This document shows, piece after piece, positions 37,433 through 45,110 of a DNA stretch of 64,000 nucleotides. The translations under genes and the position numbers were made by a program. Numbering within the stretch: the stretch's first letter is position 1; each line of letters starts with the position of its first letter. Source of the DNA: Halonotius aquaticus (GTDB taxonomy: Archaea > Halobacteriota > Halobacteria > Halobacteriales > Haloferacaceae); NCBI RefSeq assembly GCF_003605575.1, contig NZ_QKNY01000005.1:124001-188000 (forward strand). Reading direction: 5' to 3'. The notes under the pieces were generated by a model that worked only from the letters and a program-made list of their open reading frames with translations, made no database searches and had not been told where the DNA came from.

Positions 37433-37690
37433 CTACTGCATGAATTCTGGGAGCGACTCGTCGCCCGTGTTCTCTGGGTTGAGTCCGAACTCCCGGAGCG
37501 TTTCGTCGGTCACTGGCTCCCCCTCGCCAGTATGGAGCGACAGTGCCTCGGCGAGCATGACGAGTGCTTCGGCTTTGGTCTCGCCGTAGGACGCCACGCC
37601 GGTTTCGAGGTCTCGGGCGGTGATCCGGCCGTCGTCCTCGTAGATGAATTCGACCCCATCGGCGCGGTTGTCGCGTGTGGTACTGGCCAT
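37433..37690 (-). CDS. hicB: HicB-family antitoxin
   Basis: An 85-residue HicB-like protein with the partial RNase-H-like fold: VEFIYEDDGRITARDLETGVASYGETKAEALVMLAEALSLH, where the strand-strand-helix pattern and the S-x-G-x-T/S-x-x-E-A segment are diagnostic. HicB neutralises the HicA mRNA interferase. Here no complete hicA is present on either side: only the first nine codons remain downstream, and the next gene belongs to the AT-rich insertion. The antitoxin may be an orphan that still acts as a DNA-binding repressor or protects against other HicA copies. Confidence 0.85.
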   Translation of the reverse strand: MASTTRDNRADGVEFIYEDDGRITARDLETGVASYGETKAEALVMLAEALSLHTGEGEPVTDETLREFGLNPENTGDESLPEFMQ

Positions 37691-37909
37691 GTTACTGCAC
37701 CCTATGTCGGAATCCGGAATAAGGGTTCGGCCGCCGCCGCTTTCGTCCTGGACTACGCAGACTGGCTACTCATACACCGCGGAGTTCAGCATCCACAGAC
37801 AGCGCTGCTGATCGATAAGCGGCTCGCGTGGTCTGGCTTGGTTGCTGTCGCTTCCGCTCGCATCGTCCCGCGCTGTCATACGTTCCGAGCTATCGACTCT
37901 CACGGGGGA

Positions 37910-37917
37910 TTTACATA
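37910..37917 (+). promoter_or_regulatory. TATA box of cspA
   Basis: TTTACATA is centred 29 nt before the cspA ATG, consistent with leaderless transcription. This also supports the start chosen at 37943. Confidence 0.55.
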
Positions 37918-37942
37918 CCTCCGGCTCTTCGGTCAAGTTGCA

Positions 37943-38137
37943 ATGGCAAACGGTACGGTTGACTTCTTCAACGACACTGGCGGCTACGGATTCATTGATA
38001 CTGACGATGCTGACGACGACGTGTTCTTCCACATGGAAGACGTTGGCGGCCCGGACCTCGAAGAGGGCCAGGACGTCGAGTTTGACATCGAAGAGTCCCC
38101 GAAGGGCCCACGAGCGACGAACCTCGAGCGCCTGTAA
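37943..38137 (+). CDS. cspA: Cold-shock domain protein
   Basis: A 64-residue single cold-shock domain (OB fold) that binds single-stranded RNA/DNA. RNP1 appears as GGYGFIDTDD (bacterial KGFGFI) and RNP2 as DDVFFHMEDV (bacterial VFVHFS). It ends PKGPRATNLERL, the usual C-terminal strand. The frame is open far upstream to 37532, but the TATA position and family length fix the start at ATG 37943. Cold-shock proteins of this type are abundant in haloarchaea and are probably RNA chaperones. Confidence 0.94.
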   Translation: MANGTVDFFNDTGGYGFIDTDDADDDVFFHMEDVGGPDLEEGQDVEFDIEESPKGPRATNLERL

Positions 38138-38276
38138 GGCAGCCTCCAATCGCGCAGCAACGAGCGTCGCGGCATCGACGCGATCAGATTTTCCTGATTT
38201 CTCACCCGTCCAGCGGTGCTGCTGTGGTCACCGGGCGTCAGCTTGATACCCACGGAAACCGAAACGCAGGTATCGA

Positions 38277-38753
38277 ATGCGGCGTGAACACTTCGACCTC
38301 GACGTGCGCAACCTTGAGTGGGTGGAGGCTGACGGCGACCCCGAACAGCCACTCGCTTTGATCGAGTTCTCCGGGCCGGCCGAGGAGCTGATCGACCGCC
38401 TGACCGGCGTCGACGGGACGCCACTGGACAGCGAGGAGATCGATGTCGCCTTTCGACTCCGCGATCCCTTCGATGACAGCGATGACGCCACCGGTGTTGT
38501 CGCCGTTACCAACCGACTGACCGGCGAGTTCATCTTCGAGACCAACGAGGACGCCGAGGATGTCTTCCAGTTCATCCACGCGGCTCGGGAGTACGGCCAG
38601 TCGACCGACGCGACCGACGCCCGCTACCGGATCCGGCTCTCGCTGGCCGACGGCAAGACGATGACCTACGACAAGGGCACCTTCCTCGTCTATGACGATG
38701 AGGGTGACCTGCTGCGCAGCCAGAGTCTGATCCCCTCCGGCGTTGAGTTGTAG
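38277..38753 (+). CDS. DUF5793-like haloarchaeal protein
   Basis: A 158-residue soluble acidic protein which I recognise as similar to DUF5793. It begins MRREHFDLDVRNLEW, has strands at 25-70 (LALIEFSGPAEELIDRLTG, EEIDVAFRLRDPFDD), then GVVAVTNRLTGEFIFETN, and ends FLVYDDEGDLLRSQSLIPSGVEL, a conserved tail. The function is unknown and no catalytic motif is visible. It lies alone between cspA (139 nt) and the UDG-like gene (47 nt), both on the same strand. Confidence 0.7.
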   Translation: MRREHFDLDVRNLEWVEADGDPEQPLALIEFSGPAEELIDRLTGVDGTPLDSEEIDVAFRLRDPFDDSDDATGVVAVTNRLTGEFIFETNEDAEDVFQFIHAAREYGQSTDATDARYRIRLSLADGKTMTYDKGTFLVYDDEGDLLRSQSLIPSGVEL

Positions 38754-38800
38754 CGACCGAAACCAATAGACAGTTAGCGTCCTCCATCTAACCGATTCCC

Positions 38801-39436
38801 GTGCGCAATGTCACCGACCGGACGAGCAATCCCTTTGATTTTCACCCGCCCTGTGAGCGGTTCGTCCCCGGATACGGCGATGCCAACGCTGACTTTCACG
38901 TGATCGGCGACCATCCGGGCATCCACGGCGGGGTTGACACCGGCGTGCCGTTCACTGAGACGCCGGGTGCGGAGGCCCTCCAATCAGTCCTGGAAGCGAC
39001 CGGGCTGCTCGAAACGACCGGTGATCGACCGACGGTCAACGCGACCTACCTCTCGTATCTGCATCTCTGTGTTCCCCCGGCCGATGGCCAGCCAACCGAC
39101 CGCGAGTACACCGAGCTGGAGCCGTTTTTTGACGCCGAACTCCGCGCGATCGCGGCCCACGTCCTGCTCCCGGTCGGTGAGCGGGCGACCCGCCACGTCT
39201 TCGAAACCTGTACCGCCCGCCCGTGGACGCCGGCAACCGAGATGGCTGACCTCCATGCGACGGAGATCCGCGGCAGCGGCTGGCTCGTGGTGCCGATCGC
39301 CGAACCGGCCGACTGGGGCCCCGACGACGGCGACGCGTTGAAAACCGCGCTTGATCGGCTCCAAGCGACGGACTTCCGTCGGGAAAGCGACCTCGGGCGG
39401 TTTATCGCCGGCAGTGATCCCTACTACGTTCGATAG
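38801..39436 (+). CDS. Uracil-DNA glycosylase superfamily protein, cluster cysteines missing
   Basis: A 211-residue protein of the UDG superfamily, starting GTG. Motif 1 appears as DFHVIGDHPGIHGGVDTGVPFTET (family-4 GEAPG...GxPF), and the middle ATYLSYLHLCVPP stands where NVVKCRPP is found in family 4. Family 4 enzymes carry a 4Fe-4S cluster on four Cys. Here only Cys18 (PPCERFVPG) and Cys89 (HLCVPP) fall near the expected positions, so the cluster is probably lost. The motif-2 HPS is not evident either. It may be a repair-inactive relative. It is annotated as UDG family in other haloarchaea. Confidence 0.65.
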   Translation: MRNVTDRTSNPFDFHPPCERFVPGYGDANADFHVIGDHPGIHGGVDTGVPFTETPGAEALQSVLEATGLLETTGDRPTVNATYLSYLHLCVPPADGQPTDREYTELEPFFDAELRAIAAHVLLPVGERATRHVFETCTARPWTPATEMADLHATEIRGSGWLVVPIAEPADWGPDDGDALKTALDRLQATDFRRESDLGRFIAGSDPYYVR

Positions 39437-39808
39437 CCGAGCGGACGAACGTCCGACAAGCCGCCGTTGAATCCGACAGTTCACGCTATATTGGTTATTG
39501 GATATGTATTTGCCCAGAATTACACGGTCGGCTGGCGAAATTTAGCCCGTCGGAAGCCTTTTTGCGCCCATCCGTGCAATCACCCATCGGCGAACTGGCG
39601 TTGACGCGTCAGCGTCGCCGACACGCTGTGGACTAGTGCTCCCACAGTGGCTTGGTCAGTCAGACGGCCCCTCGCGGGCCGCCTTCCGCGGGTGAACTGC
39701 CACGGCCCTGCGGTGTCGTCGGACTGTCGTCGACTGCACGTCTTTTTATTCTCGATCACCCGTCTCGGACAACGAAAGCGTAAAACGGCGACCGCCCAAA
39801 CGACGACT
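39437..39808 (+). other. Gene-free region upstream of rpoL
   Basis: This 372-nt stretch has no convincing reading frame. It contains AT-rich DNA (39485-39560), a GC-rich part with stems such as GGCCC-CTCGC-GGGCC near 39665, and a TATA-like CTTTTTATTC at 39742-39751, about 62 nt before the rpoL ATG. A small RNA is possible, but I recognise no known RNA family. Confidence 0.4.
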
Positions 39809-40093
39809 ATGGAACTGCGTGTTATCGAGAAAACCGACACGGAGCTGCGGATCGAGATCGCCGGCGAGGATCACACCTTCATGAACGTCCTGAAAGGGGA
39901 ACTGCTTGAGGCCGACGGCGTTTCCGCCGCGACCTACAACATGAACCCCGAGCAGTCCGGCGGCCAGACCGAACCCGTCCTGTCGATTACGACCGAGAAC
40001 GGCCGCGACCCGCTGGACGCCTTGGCCGACGGCGCGAGCGCGGTTCGCGAGACGACCGACGCGTTCAAAGACGCCTTCGAGGCGGCAGCGTAG
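39809..40093 (+). CDS. rpoL: DNA-directed RNA polymerase subunit L (Rpo11)
   Basis: A 94-residue homologue of eukaryotic Rpb11, which pairs with subunit D to form the assembly platform of RNA polymerase. It contains the alpha-like motif [36 protein letters not shown] chose ATG 39809 ([13 protein letters not shown]), the family start, because the open frame upstream to 39647 is not homologous. It is convergent with hisF: its stop at 40093 abuts the hisF stop at 40094. Confidence 0.94.
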   Translation: MELRVIEKTDTELRIEIAGEDHTFMNVLKGELLEADGVSAATYNMNPEQSGGQTEPVLSITTENGRDPLDALADGASAVRETTDAFKDAFEAAA

Positions 40094-40909
40094 TTACTGC
40101 CGGATCGGGAGGCCTTTGTCGGCGAGATAGGCTTTTGTGTCGGCGATGCTGTACTCATCAAAATGGAAGATTGAGGCCGCTAGCCCCGCATCCGCACCAG
40201 CCTCGACGAAGACTTCCTCCATATCCTCCGGGCCGCCACAGCCTGAGGAGGCGATCACCGGCGTCGAAACATTGTCGCAGACCGCCTTCGTCAGCGGGAT
40301 ATCGTAGCCGTCTTTCGTGCCGTCGGCGTCGATTGAGTTGACGAACAACTCGCCCGCACCGCGGTCTTCGGCCTCTTTTGCCCACGAGATCACGTCGCGA
40401 CCGGTTCCCTCACGGCCGCCCTTGACGGTGCATTCGAACCAGACTTCTTCGCCGTCGACGGTGACGTAATGCTCGCCCTCGTCGTCGTACCGGCGGCGGG
40501 CGTCGACGGAGATGACGATACACTGACTGCCGAAGGCCTCGGCGCCTTCGGTGATGAGTTCCGGGCGCTCCAGCGCGCCGGTGTTGATCGAGACCTTATC
40601 TGCGCCAGCGCGGAGGGTTTCCTTGATGTCGTCTTTGGTTCGGATGCCGCCGCCGACCGTCAGTGGGATAAAACACTCGTCGGCGACCGCCGAGACCGTT
40701 TCGAGCATCGTTTCGCGTCCCTCGGCGGAGGCGGTGATATCGAGGAAAACGAACTCGTCGGCCCCGGATTCGTTGTAGGCTTTCGCCATCTCGACGGGGT
40801 CGCCGGTGTATTTGAGATCCTCGAAGTTGACCCCGGTGTAGACGGCGGCGTTGCCGTCGTCGTCGAGGTCGACGTCGATACAGGGAATGATTCGTTTTGT
40901 GAGCGTCAT
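40094..40909 (-). CDS. hisF: Imidazole glycerol phosphate synthase subunit HisF
   Basis: A 271-residue (beta-alpha)8 cyclase that combines PRFAR with ammonia from HisH to give imidazole glycerol phosphate and AICAR, in histidine synthesis. [19 protein letters not shown] carries the catalytic Asp (D12-type), [13 protein letters not shown] and [14 protein letters not shown] follow, the second catalytic Asp is in [13 protein letters not shown], and [13 protein letters not shown] holds the C-terminal phosphate site. I chose ATG 40907-40909, the family start. hisH is not next to it; haloarchaeal his genes are scattered. Confidence 0.95.
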   Translation of the reverse strand: MTLTKRIIPCIDVDLDDDGNAAVYTGVNFEDLKYTGDPVEMAKAYNESGADEFVFLDITASAEGRETMLETVSAVADECFIPLTVGGGIRTKDDIKETLRAGADKVSINTGALERPELITEGAEAFGSQCIVISVDARRRYDDEGEHYVTVDGEEVWFECTVKGGREGTGRDVISWAKEAEDRGAGELFVNSIDADGTKDGYDIPLTKAVCDNVSTPVIASSGCGGPEDMEEVFVEAGADAGLAASIFHFDEYSIADTKAYLADKGLPIRQ

Positions 40910-41075
40910 CTGATACGAACGCCTACGCAACCACCGGGTAAAAATCGTCTGCAACGGGGGGAACTGCCACCAGCAGGTCTTCGGGGGAGGGTCGTCGTCT
41001 CGTCGATTTGCGAAAGGACTGGAATTATACACCGGCAGTAAGTACGATCGGACAGCCCGCCCTCCACTACGTCCA

Positions 41076-42767
41076 ATGCTCTTCGAATTCGGTAGCGTGC
41101 TCTTCTGGCACGTGCTTGCGTTCGGTCTCGCGTGTGTGCTCGGGCTTGGGAGTGCCATCTGGACGTACCACCGCCGCGACCAACACGCTGCACAGGCATT
41201 TTTGTTGTTCCTTGGGGTCACCGTCGCGTGGAATGCGACCGTACTGCTCAGGATCGTCGGTTCGGTCGCCCTCGGCTGGGAACTCCACCTCATCGAGCAG
41301 TTCTTCCAAGTGTTGATGACCCTCGTCTGGTTGTATTTCGCCGCGGTCTACGCCGGCTACCGGTCGGTACTCATGCGGCGATCGGTCGCCTCCCCGCTGG
41401 CCGCCGTTGGGATCGGCATGCTTGCCGTGGAGTCGTTTCCACCGATCGCAGCACGGACAAACACAGATCCGACGACCATCCAAGAGCCGTTTGCGTTCGT
41501 CACCTGGACTGATACCGCACTCTCGGGGATTGTCGAGGTGCTTGCGCTGGCAGCGTTTGCGATCGGCTCCGGGCTGATCCTCTATAAGCTGTTGACCGCA
41601 AACTACGTGCAGGCCTGGCAGATCGCCCTCGTTTTTGCCGCAACGTCCGGCGCGATCCTCGTTGAGGTGGTCGAATCGTCGATCCCACACGCGGTCTCCG
41701 GGGTCGACTATCCGGCGATAGCCGTGACCGGTGTTGGCGTCTCCTACGTGGTCGGACTCTACCGCTATGATCTGTTCGGCTACACGCCGGTCGATATGTC
41801 CGATGTGATCGATGGGATCACCGCGCCGGTGGTCGTTCTCAACCCCGAACAGCGGATTGTGGATTTTAACGCCTCAGCGGCGGCGATGTTTCCGGCGGTG
41901 GCCGCCGGCGAGCGCGCTGATGCGGTGTTACCGACGGCGGTTATCGATGCGGTGCCTGCTGATCTCACCGCCCCAACCGACACCGAGGTGACCCTCAGCC
42001 GTGACGGCGATGAGCGAGTCCATCGGCTGTATGCCGCACCGCTGGATTCCTTTGGCGACAGCTACGGTGTTGCGATCACGGTTCGGGATATCACCACTCA
42101 GCGTCGTCGAGAGGAAAACCTGGCACTCCTCAAGCAGATCCTCACCCGTGCGCTCAGACACAACATCCGCAACAAGGTCGACATCGTCCAAGCGAACAGC
42201 CAAGCCCTGATCGACCAGCTTGATGGGACGGAAGAAACACAGGCCCGCGCTGCCTTCGAGGCCGCCGATGATCTGCTTTCGATCAGCACCAAGGCGCGGA
42301 CGATGAAGGATGTCGCCGAACACCGCGGGCGCACAACCCCGGTGGCGATGTGTGAGCTACTGAGCCAGACGGTCGCCGAGTACGACCAGCAGTATCCCGA
42401 GACAACCTTCGTCGTCGACTGCCCGTCAGCGTGTACGGTCGAGGTGACACCGGATATCAAACCCGCCGTGGAGAATCTCATCGAGAACGCCGCCGAGCAC
42501 AACCCCGCGGCCGACGCGGAGGTGCGGGTAACGCTCGATCAGCAGGCTGACGCCGTGGTGCTCACGATCGCCGACAACGGGCCCGGCATCCCAGCAAATG
42601 AGCTCACCGTGCTAGAGCGCGGTCGGGAGGATGTTCTCTCCCATGGGAGCGGGCTTGGCCTCTGGATCGTGACGATGGTCGTCGAAGAGATCGATGGGAC
42701 GATCACCTACGATACCGGCGACGACGGCACCACAATCACGCTGCGACTCAATCGGTCGCCAGCCTAA
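41076..42767 (+). CDS. 7TM sensor histidine kinase with PAS domain
   Basis: A 563-residue membrane histidine kinase. Residues 1-235 form a seven-helix N-terminal domain (LFWHVLAFGLACVLGLGSAIW onward) like the histidine-kinase 7TM sensor module. A PAS domain follows at about 245-345 (DGITAPVVVLNPEQRIVDFN). The dimerisation helix has the phospho-acceptor His362 in ALRHNIRNKVD, and the ATPase domain has ENLIENAAEHN (N box), ADNGPGIP (G1) and GSGLGLWIVTM (G2). No response regulator is adjacent. The signal is unknown. The stop overlaps the dys stop by 4 nt in convergent orientation. Confidence 0.9.
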   Translation: MLFEFGSVLFWHVLAFGLACVLGLGSAIWTYHRRDQHAAQAFLLFLGVTVAWNATVLLRIVGSVALGWELHLIEQFFQVLMTLVWLYFAAVYAGYRSVLMRRSVASPLAAVGIGMLAVESFPPIAARTNTDPTTIQEPFAFVTWTDTALSGIVEVLALAAFAIGSGLILYKLLTANYVQAWQIALVFAATSGAILVEVVESSIPHAVSGVDYPAIAVTGVGVSYVVGLYRYDLFGYTPVDMSDVIDGITAPVVVLNPEQRIVDFNASAAAMFPAVAAGERADAVLPTAVIDAVPADLTAPTDTEVTLSRDGDERVHRLYAAPLDSFGDSYGVAITVRDITTQRRREENLALLKQILTRALRHNIRNKVDIVQANSQALIDQLDGTEETQARAAFEAADDLLSISTKARTMKDVAEHRGRTTPVAMCELLSQTVAEYDQQYPETTFVVDCPSACTVEVTPDIKPAVENLIENAAEHNPAADAEVRVTLDQQADAVVLTIADNGPGIPANELTVLERGREDVLSHGSGLGLWIVTMVVEEIDGTITYDTGDDGTTITLRLNRSPA

Positions 42768-43756
42768 TCGTCGCGGTTGTGGAACGCCGCAGCCGCCAAC
42801 AGCGGGAACACCAGCGTCGCCTCGGCTTCGATCTGGGTGTAGTTGGTCTCCTGTTCTTTGATCTTCCCCCAGGAGACGGCTTCGTCCGGCGGCGCGCCCG
42901 ACAGCGAGCCGTCGCCCTCCATCCCCGTCGAGATGTAGACCACGTAGTCCGCGCCGCCGCGGAACAGGTTCGTCATGATCGCGTGGTGTTTCGGGACGCC
43001 GTCGCCGACGGAGATCAGGCCGGTTGTGTCGGCCAGCAAGCCCTGTTCGATGAGCTTGTCGTAGTCGTCGAGGATCTCGATGCCGATGTCGACATCGTTG
43101 GCCTGCCGGTAGTAGTAGAGGAAGTTGCCGACCTCGGCGTCGGTCAGCGCGGGACAGTAGACGGGCACGTCGTGATCGGCGGCCTGTTTCAGCACCGAAT
43201 CCTCGTCTTCGAGTCGCTCGCCCAGCTCGCGGGCGAACGCGGTCGGCGTGCGCACCTGCTCGTCGGCGAAGAAGTCATCGAAGAAGTCATAGAGGTACTG
43301 TTCGAGCCAGACGTAGCGATCCGAGGGGACGTAGAGGTTGCCCAAGCGGTTGATCCCCTGTTCGCGGAGTTCGGCCTCGTCGGCCTCCCACTCGCCCATC
43401 TTGAACGGGCGGGCACTCTTGATCACGTCCTCGGTCAGCGAGCCGGAGGTCGTGATCAGCACGTCGACGTAGCCCTCGCGGATCAGCGAGGCGACGACCT
43501 CCCGCAGCCCCGAGGAGATGATGTTTGAGGTGCAGGTGAGGTAGATCGTGGCGTCGTCGTCCTGCATCTTTTTGCTGATCTCGATGCCCTCCGCGAGGTG
43601 GGTCGCCTGAAAGCCGGTCGTCGCGTAGCTGTCCAGTAGGTCGTCGAAGTCGAACTCGCCGCGGAAATCGTAGCCGCGCACGTCGGCGGTGTCGGGCTCG
43701 TTGTCGCTGCCCGGCACGACGTGGTCGTGGGTTTCCTCCGCTGTGTCGTTGCTCAT
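42764..43756 (-). CDS. dys: Deoxyhypusine synthase
   Basis: A 330-residue enzyme that moves the aminobutyl group of spermidine (or agmatine-derived groups in some archaea) to a lysine of aIF-5A. Typical blocks are TGFQATHLAEGIEI near the N-terminus, YLTCTSNIISSGLREVVASLI, TTSGSLTEDVIK, and the active-site region VPKHHAIMTNLFRGGADYVVYI containing the catalytic lysine, followed by GAPPDEAVSWGKIK. The ATG is at 43754-43756. The AT-rich island begins just upstream. Confidence 0.94.
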   Translation of the reverse strand: MSNDTAEETHDHVVPGSDNEPDTADVRGYDFRGEFDFDDLLDSYATTGFQATHLAEGIEISKKMQDDDATIYLTCTSNIISSGLREVVASLIREGYVDVLITTSGSLTEDVIKSARPFKMGEWEADEAELREQGINRLGNLYVPSDRYVWLEQYLYDFFDDFFADEQVRTPTAFARELGERLEDEDSVLKQAADHDVPVYCPALTDAEVGNFLYYYRQANDVDIGIEILDDYDKLIEQGLLADTTGLISVGDGVPKHHAIMTNLFRGGADYVVYISTGMEGDGSLSGAPPDEAVSWGKIKEQETNYTQIEAEATLVFPLLAAAAFHNRDD

Positions 43757-43872
43757 ACGCGAGCGTTGGGCTACGGGGGTTTGAACGAATCGGGTTCGGT
43801 TCGTTAGAAATCCGTATTACTGCTGTACAACCTACCCAATCTTGATTTATATTATGATGACAGATTATAACA

Positions 43873-44631
43873 TCATTCGTTGAACTTTAAATGGCATACC
43901 CCACCACGTTCGAATACTGGCTTTGATAATATGGTTCGAATCCAAAAATCAAACTCACTCTGGTCACCTTCAAATGCATCTCCGAAATAAGCCATTAAAA
44001 AGTCATTTTCAGAACACCAATCCCGATCAGGTCTGAAGTCGGCGTCATCCGGCTTATCAATATCTGAATATGTCTTCTGGACTATATTAACCGAGTCACT
44101 ATTGAACAAATATCCGCCATCCAATTCTAGTTTACTTGGAACCCATTCTATCTCAACCTCTGATTGGGCTATCTCAACATTCATTCGACTGTTTGTAATC
44201 CGCCCATCTTTTCGCCAATTAACGAGTGCTGTCCTGTAGTTTGCTTCATTAGGAAGAAAAAGATAATCCGGCTCATATACCTCGCCAAATGCTTGAATTA
44301 AAGTATCAAAATTAAATTCGTTTGTTGCTACTTGGCTGATCTGACCGGAATTGGCCCGTTGCTTAATCGTCGACAGAATATGTCTTTTTTCTCCTCTTGA
44401 GATTACTTTTGCAAAATCGAAGCCAAGAATCTCGTTTGTTGCAATCTGTTCGTCAGAAAAGAACCGTTTAGGTAAATTGCTACGCTTTCCTATTTGCACG
44501 TATTCTCTATCCGAGTCCTGTTCGGGTTGGAAAGGCCGCCAATCAACATATTCATGCACAAATGATTCTTTAGCGTACGCTTCTTGCATCTGATGTACAA
44601 ATTTTTCTAGTTTCGAATCCGAGATGTTCAT
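43873..44631 (-). CDS. AT-rich island protein, possibly HK97-like
   Basis: A 252-residue protein with AT-rich codons unlike its neighbours. No family is recognised with certainty. Residues about 105-250 show an order of elements resembling the A-domain of HK97-fold shell proteins: a helix (FNFDTLIQAFGEVYEPDYLFLP, then NEANYRTALVNW), strands VEIEWVPSKLELDGGYLFNSDSVNIVQK, and a final sheet strand pair FWIRTILSKPVFERGGVCHLKF. The N-terminal 100 residues are helical and charged. The HK97 idea rests on pattern only. The upstream gene overlaps its start by 4 nt (ATGA), so both are made together. Confidence 0.6.
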   Translation of the reverse strand: MNISDSKLEKFVHQMQEAYAKESFVHEYVDWRPFQPEQDSDREYVQIGKRSNLPKRFFSDEQIATNEILGFDFAKVISRGEKRHILSTIKQRANSGQISQVATNEFNFDTLIQAFGEVYEPDYLFLPNEANYRTALVNWRKDGRITNSRMNVEIAQSEVEIEWVPSKLELDGGYLFNSDSVNIVQKTYSDIDKPDDADFRPDRDWCSENDFLMAYFGDAFEGDQSEFDFWIRTILSKPVFERGGVCHLKFNE

Positions 44632-45011
44632 GCGTTATTTGACCAATCCTGCATTGAGATAGACTGTGGCAATTGTGGATCATTCTTTTTTTCATAGGCT
44701 TGTACTTGTTGTTCTATCAAATCCTGCTGCGCCTTGTGTTTTTGATCCATCGTTGATTGCCGCGCTATCCAACCATCCAAGGATCTGGCTCCAAACAAGG
44801 CAATGTACAAAAGCAACAGACCAACAGCCAAAGGGATTAATAATACAATTATTTGTGGAATATTGACTGAATTATCGGTTGTGAGTATAGTGACAAAATA
44901 TATTGATGTGCTGATGTAAGATAAGGAGACAAAAATAGTGCCTGTAGAGGCCAAGTATCGGTATAGGTTCGTATAGTCTACCTTTGCAAGATTTCCAACC
45001 GCCTTGCTCAT
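44628..45011 (-). CDS. AT-rich island two-helix membrane protein
   Basis: A 127-residue protein with two membrane helices (about residues 25-45 and 53-72, IPQIIVLLIPLAVGLLLLYIALFGA) and a cytosolic charged tail with a likely short coiled coil (DQKHKAQQDLIEQQVQAYEKK). It is the first gene of a two-gene AT-rich operon inserted between dys and an alpha-glucosidase gene; the stop overlaps the start of the 252-residue gene. There is no recognised family. It may anchor its partner at the membrane, which is inference from co-translation. Confidence 0.6.
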   Translation of the reverse strand: MSKAVGNLAKVDYTNLYRYLASTGTIFVSLSYISTSIYFVTILTTDNSVNIPQIIVLLIPLAVGLLLLYIALFGARSLDGWIARQSTMDQKHKAQQDLIEQQVQAYEKKNDPQLPQSISMQDWSNNA

Positions 45012-45110
45012 TGAACAAATTGCTCTTTTATCCCAATGAATTTAAGTTTTTTTCAATTGCTTTATTTAATATATCCATAAGGTGTTCTGTTGAGTAGCCT
45101 GGACGCAATC

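Noticed and set aside
37532-37942. Long N-terminal extension of the cold-shock protein
   Set aside because: TATA box spacing and the single-domain family length fix the start at 37943.
39437-39808. SRP RNA, RNase P RNA or a known riboswitch upstream of rpoL
   Set aside because: None of the conserved signature sequences of these RNAs is present.
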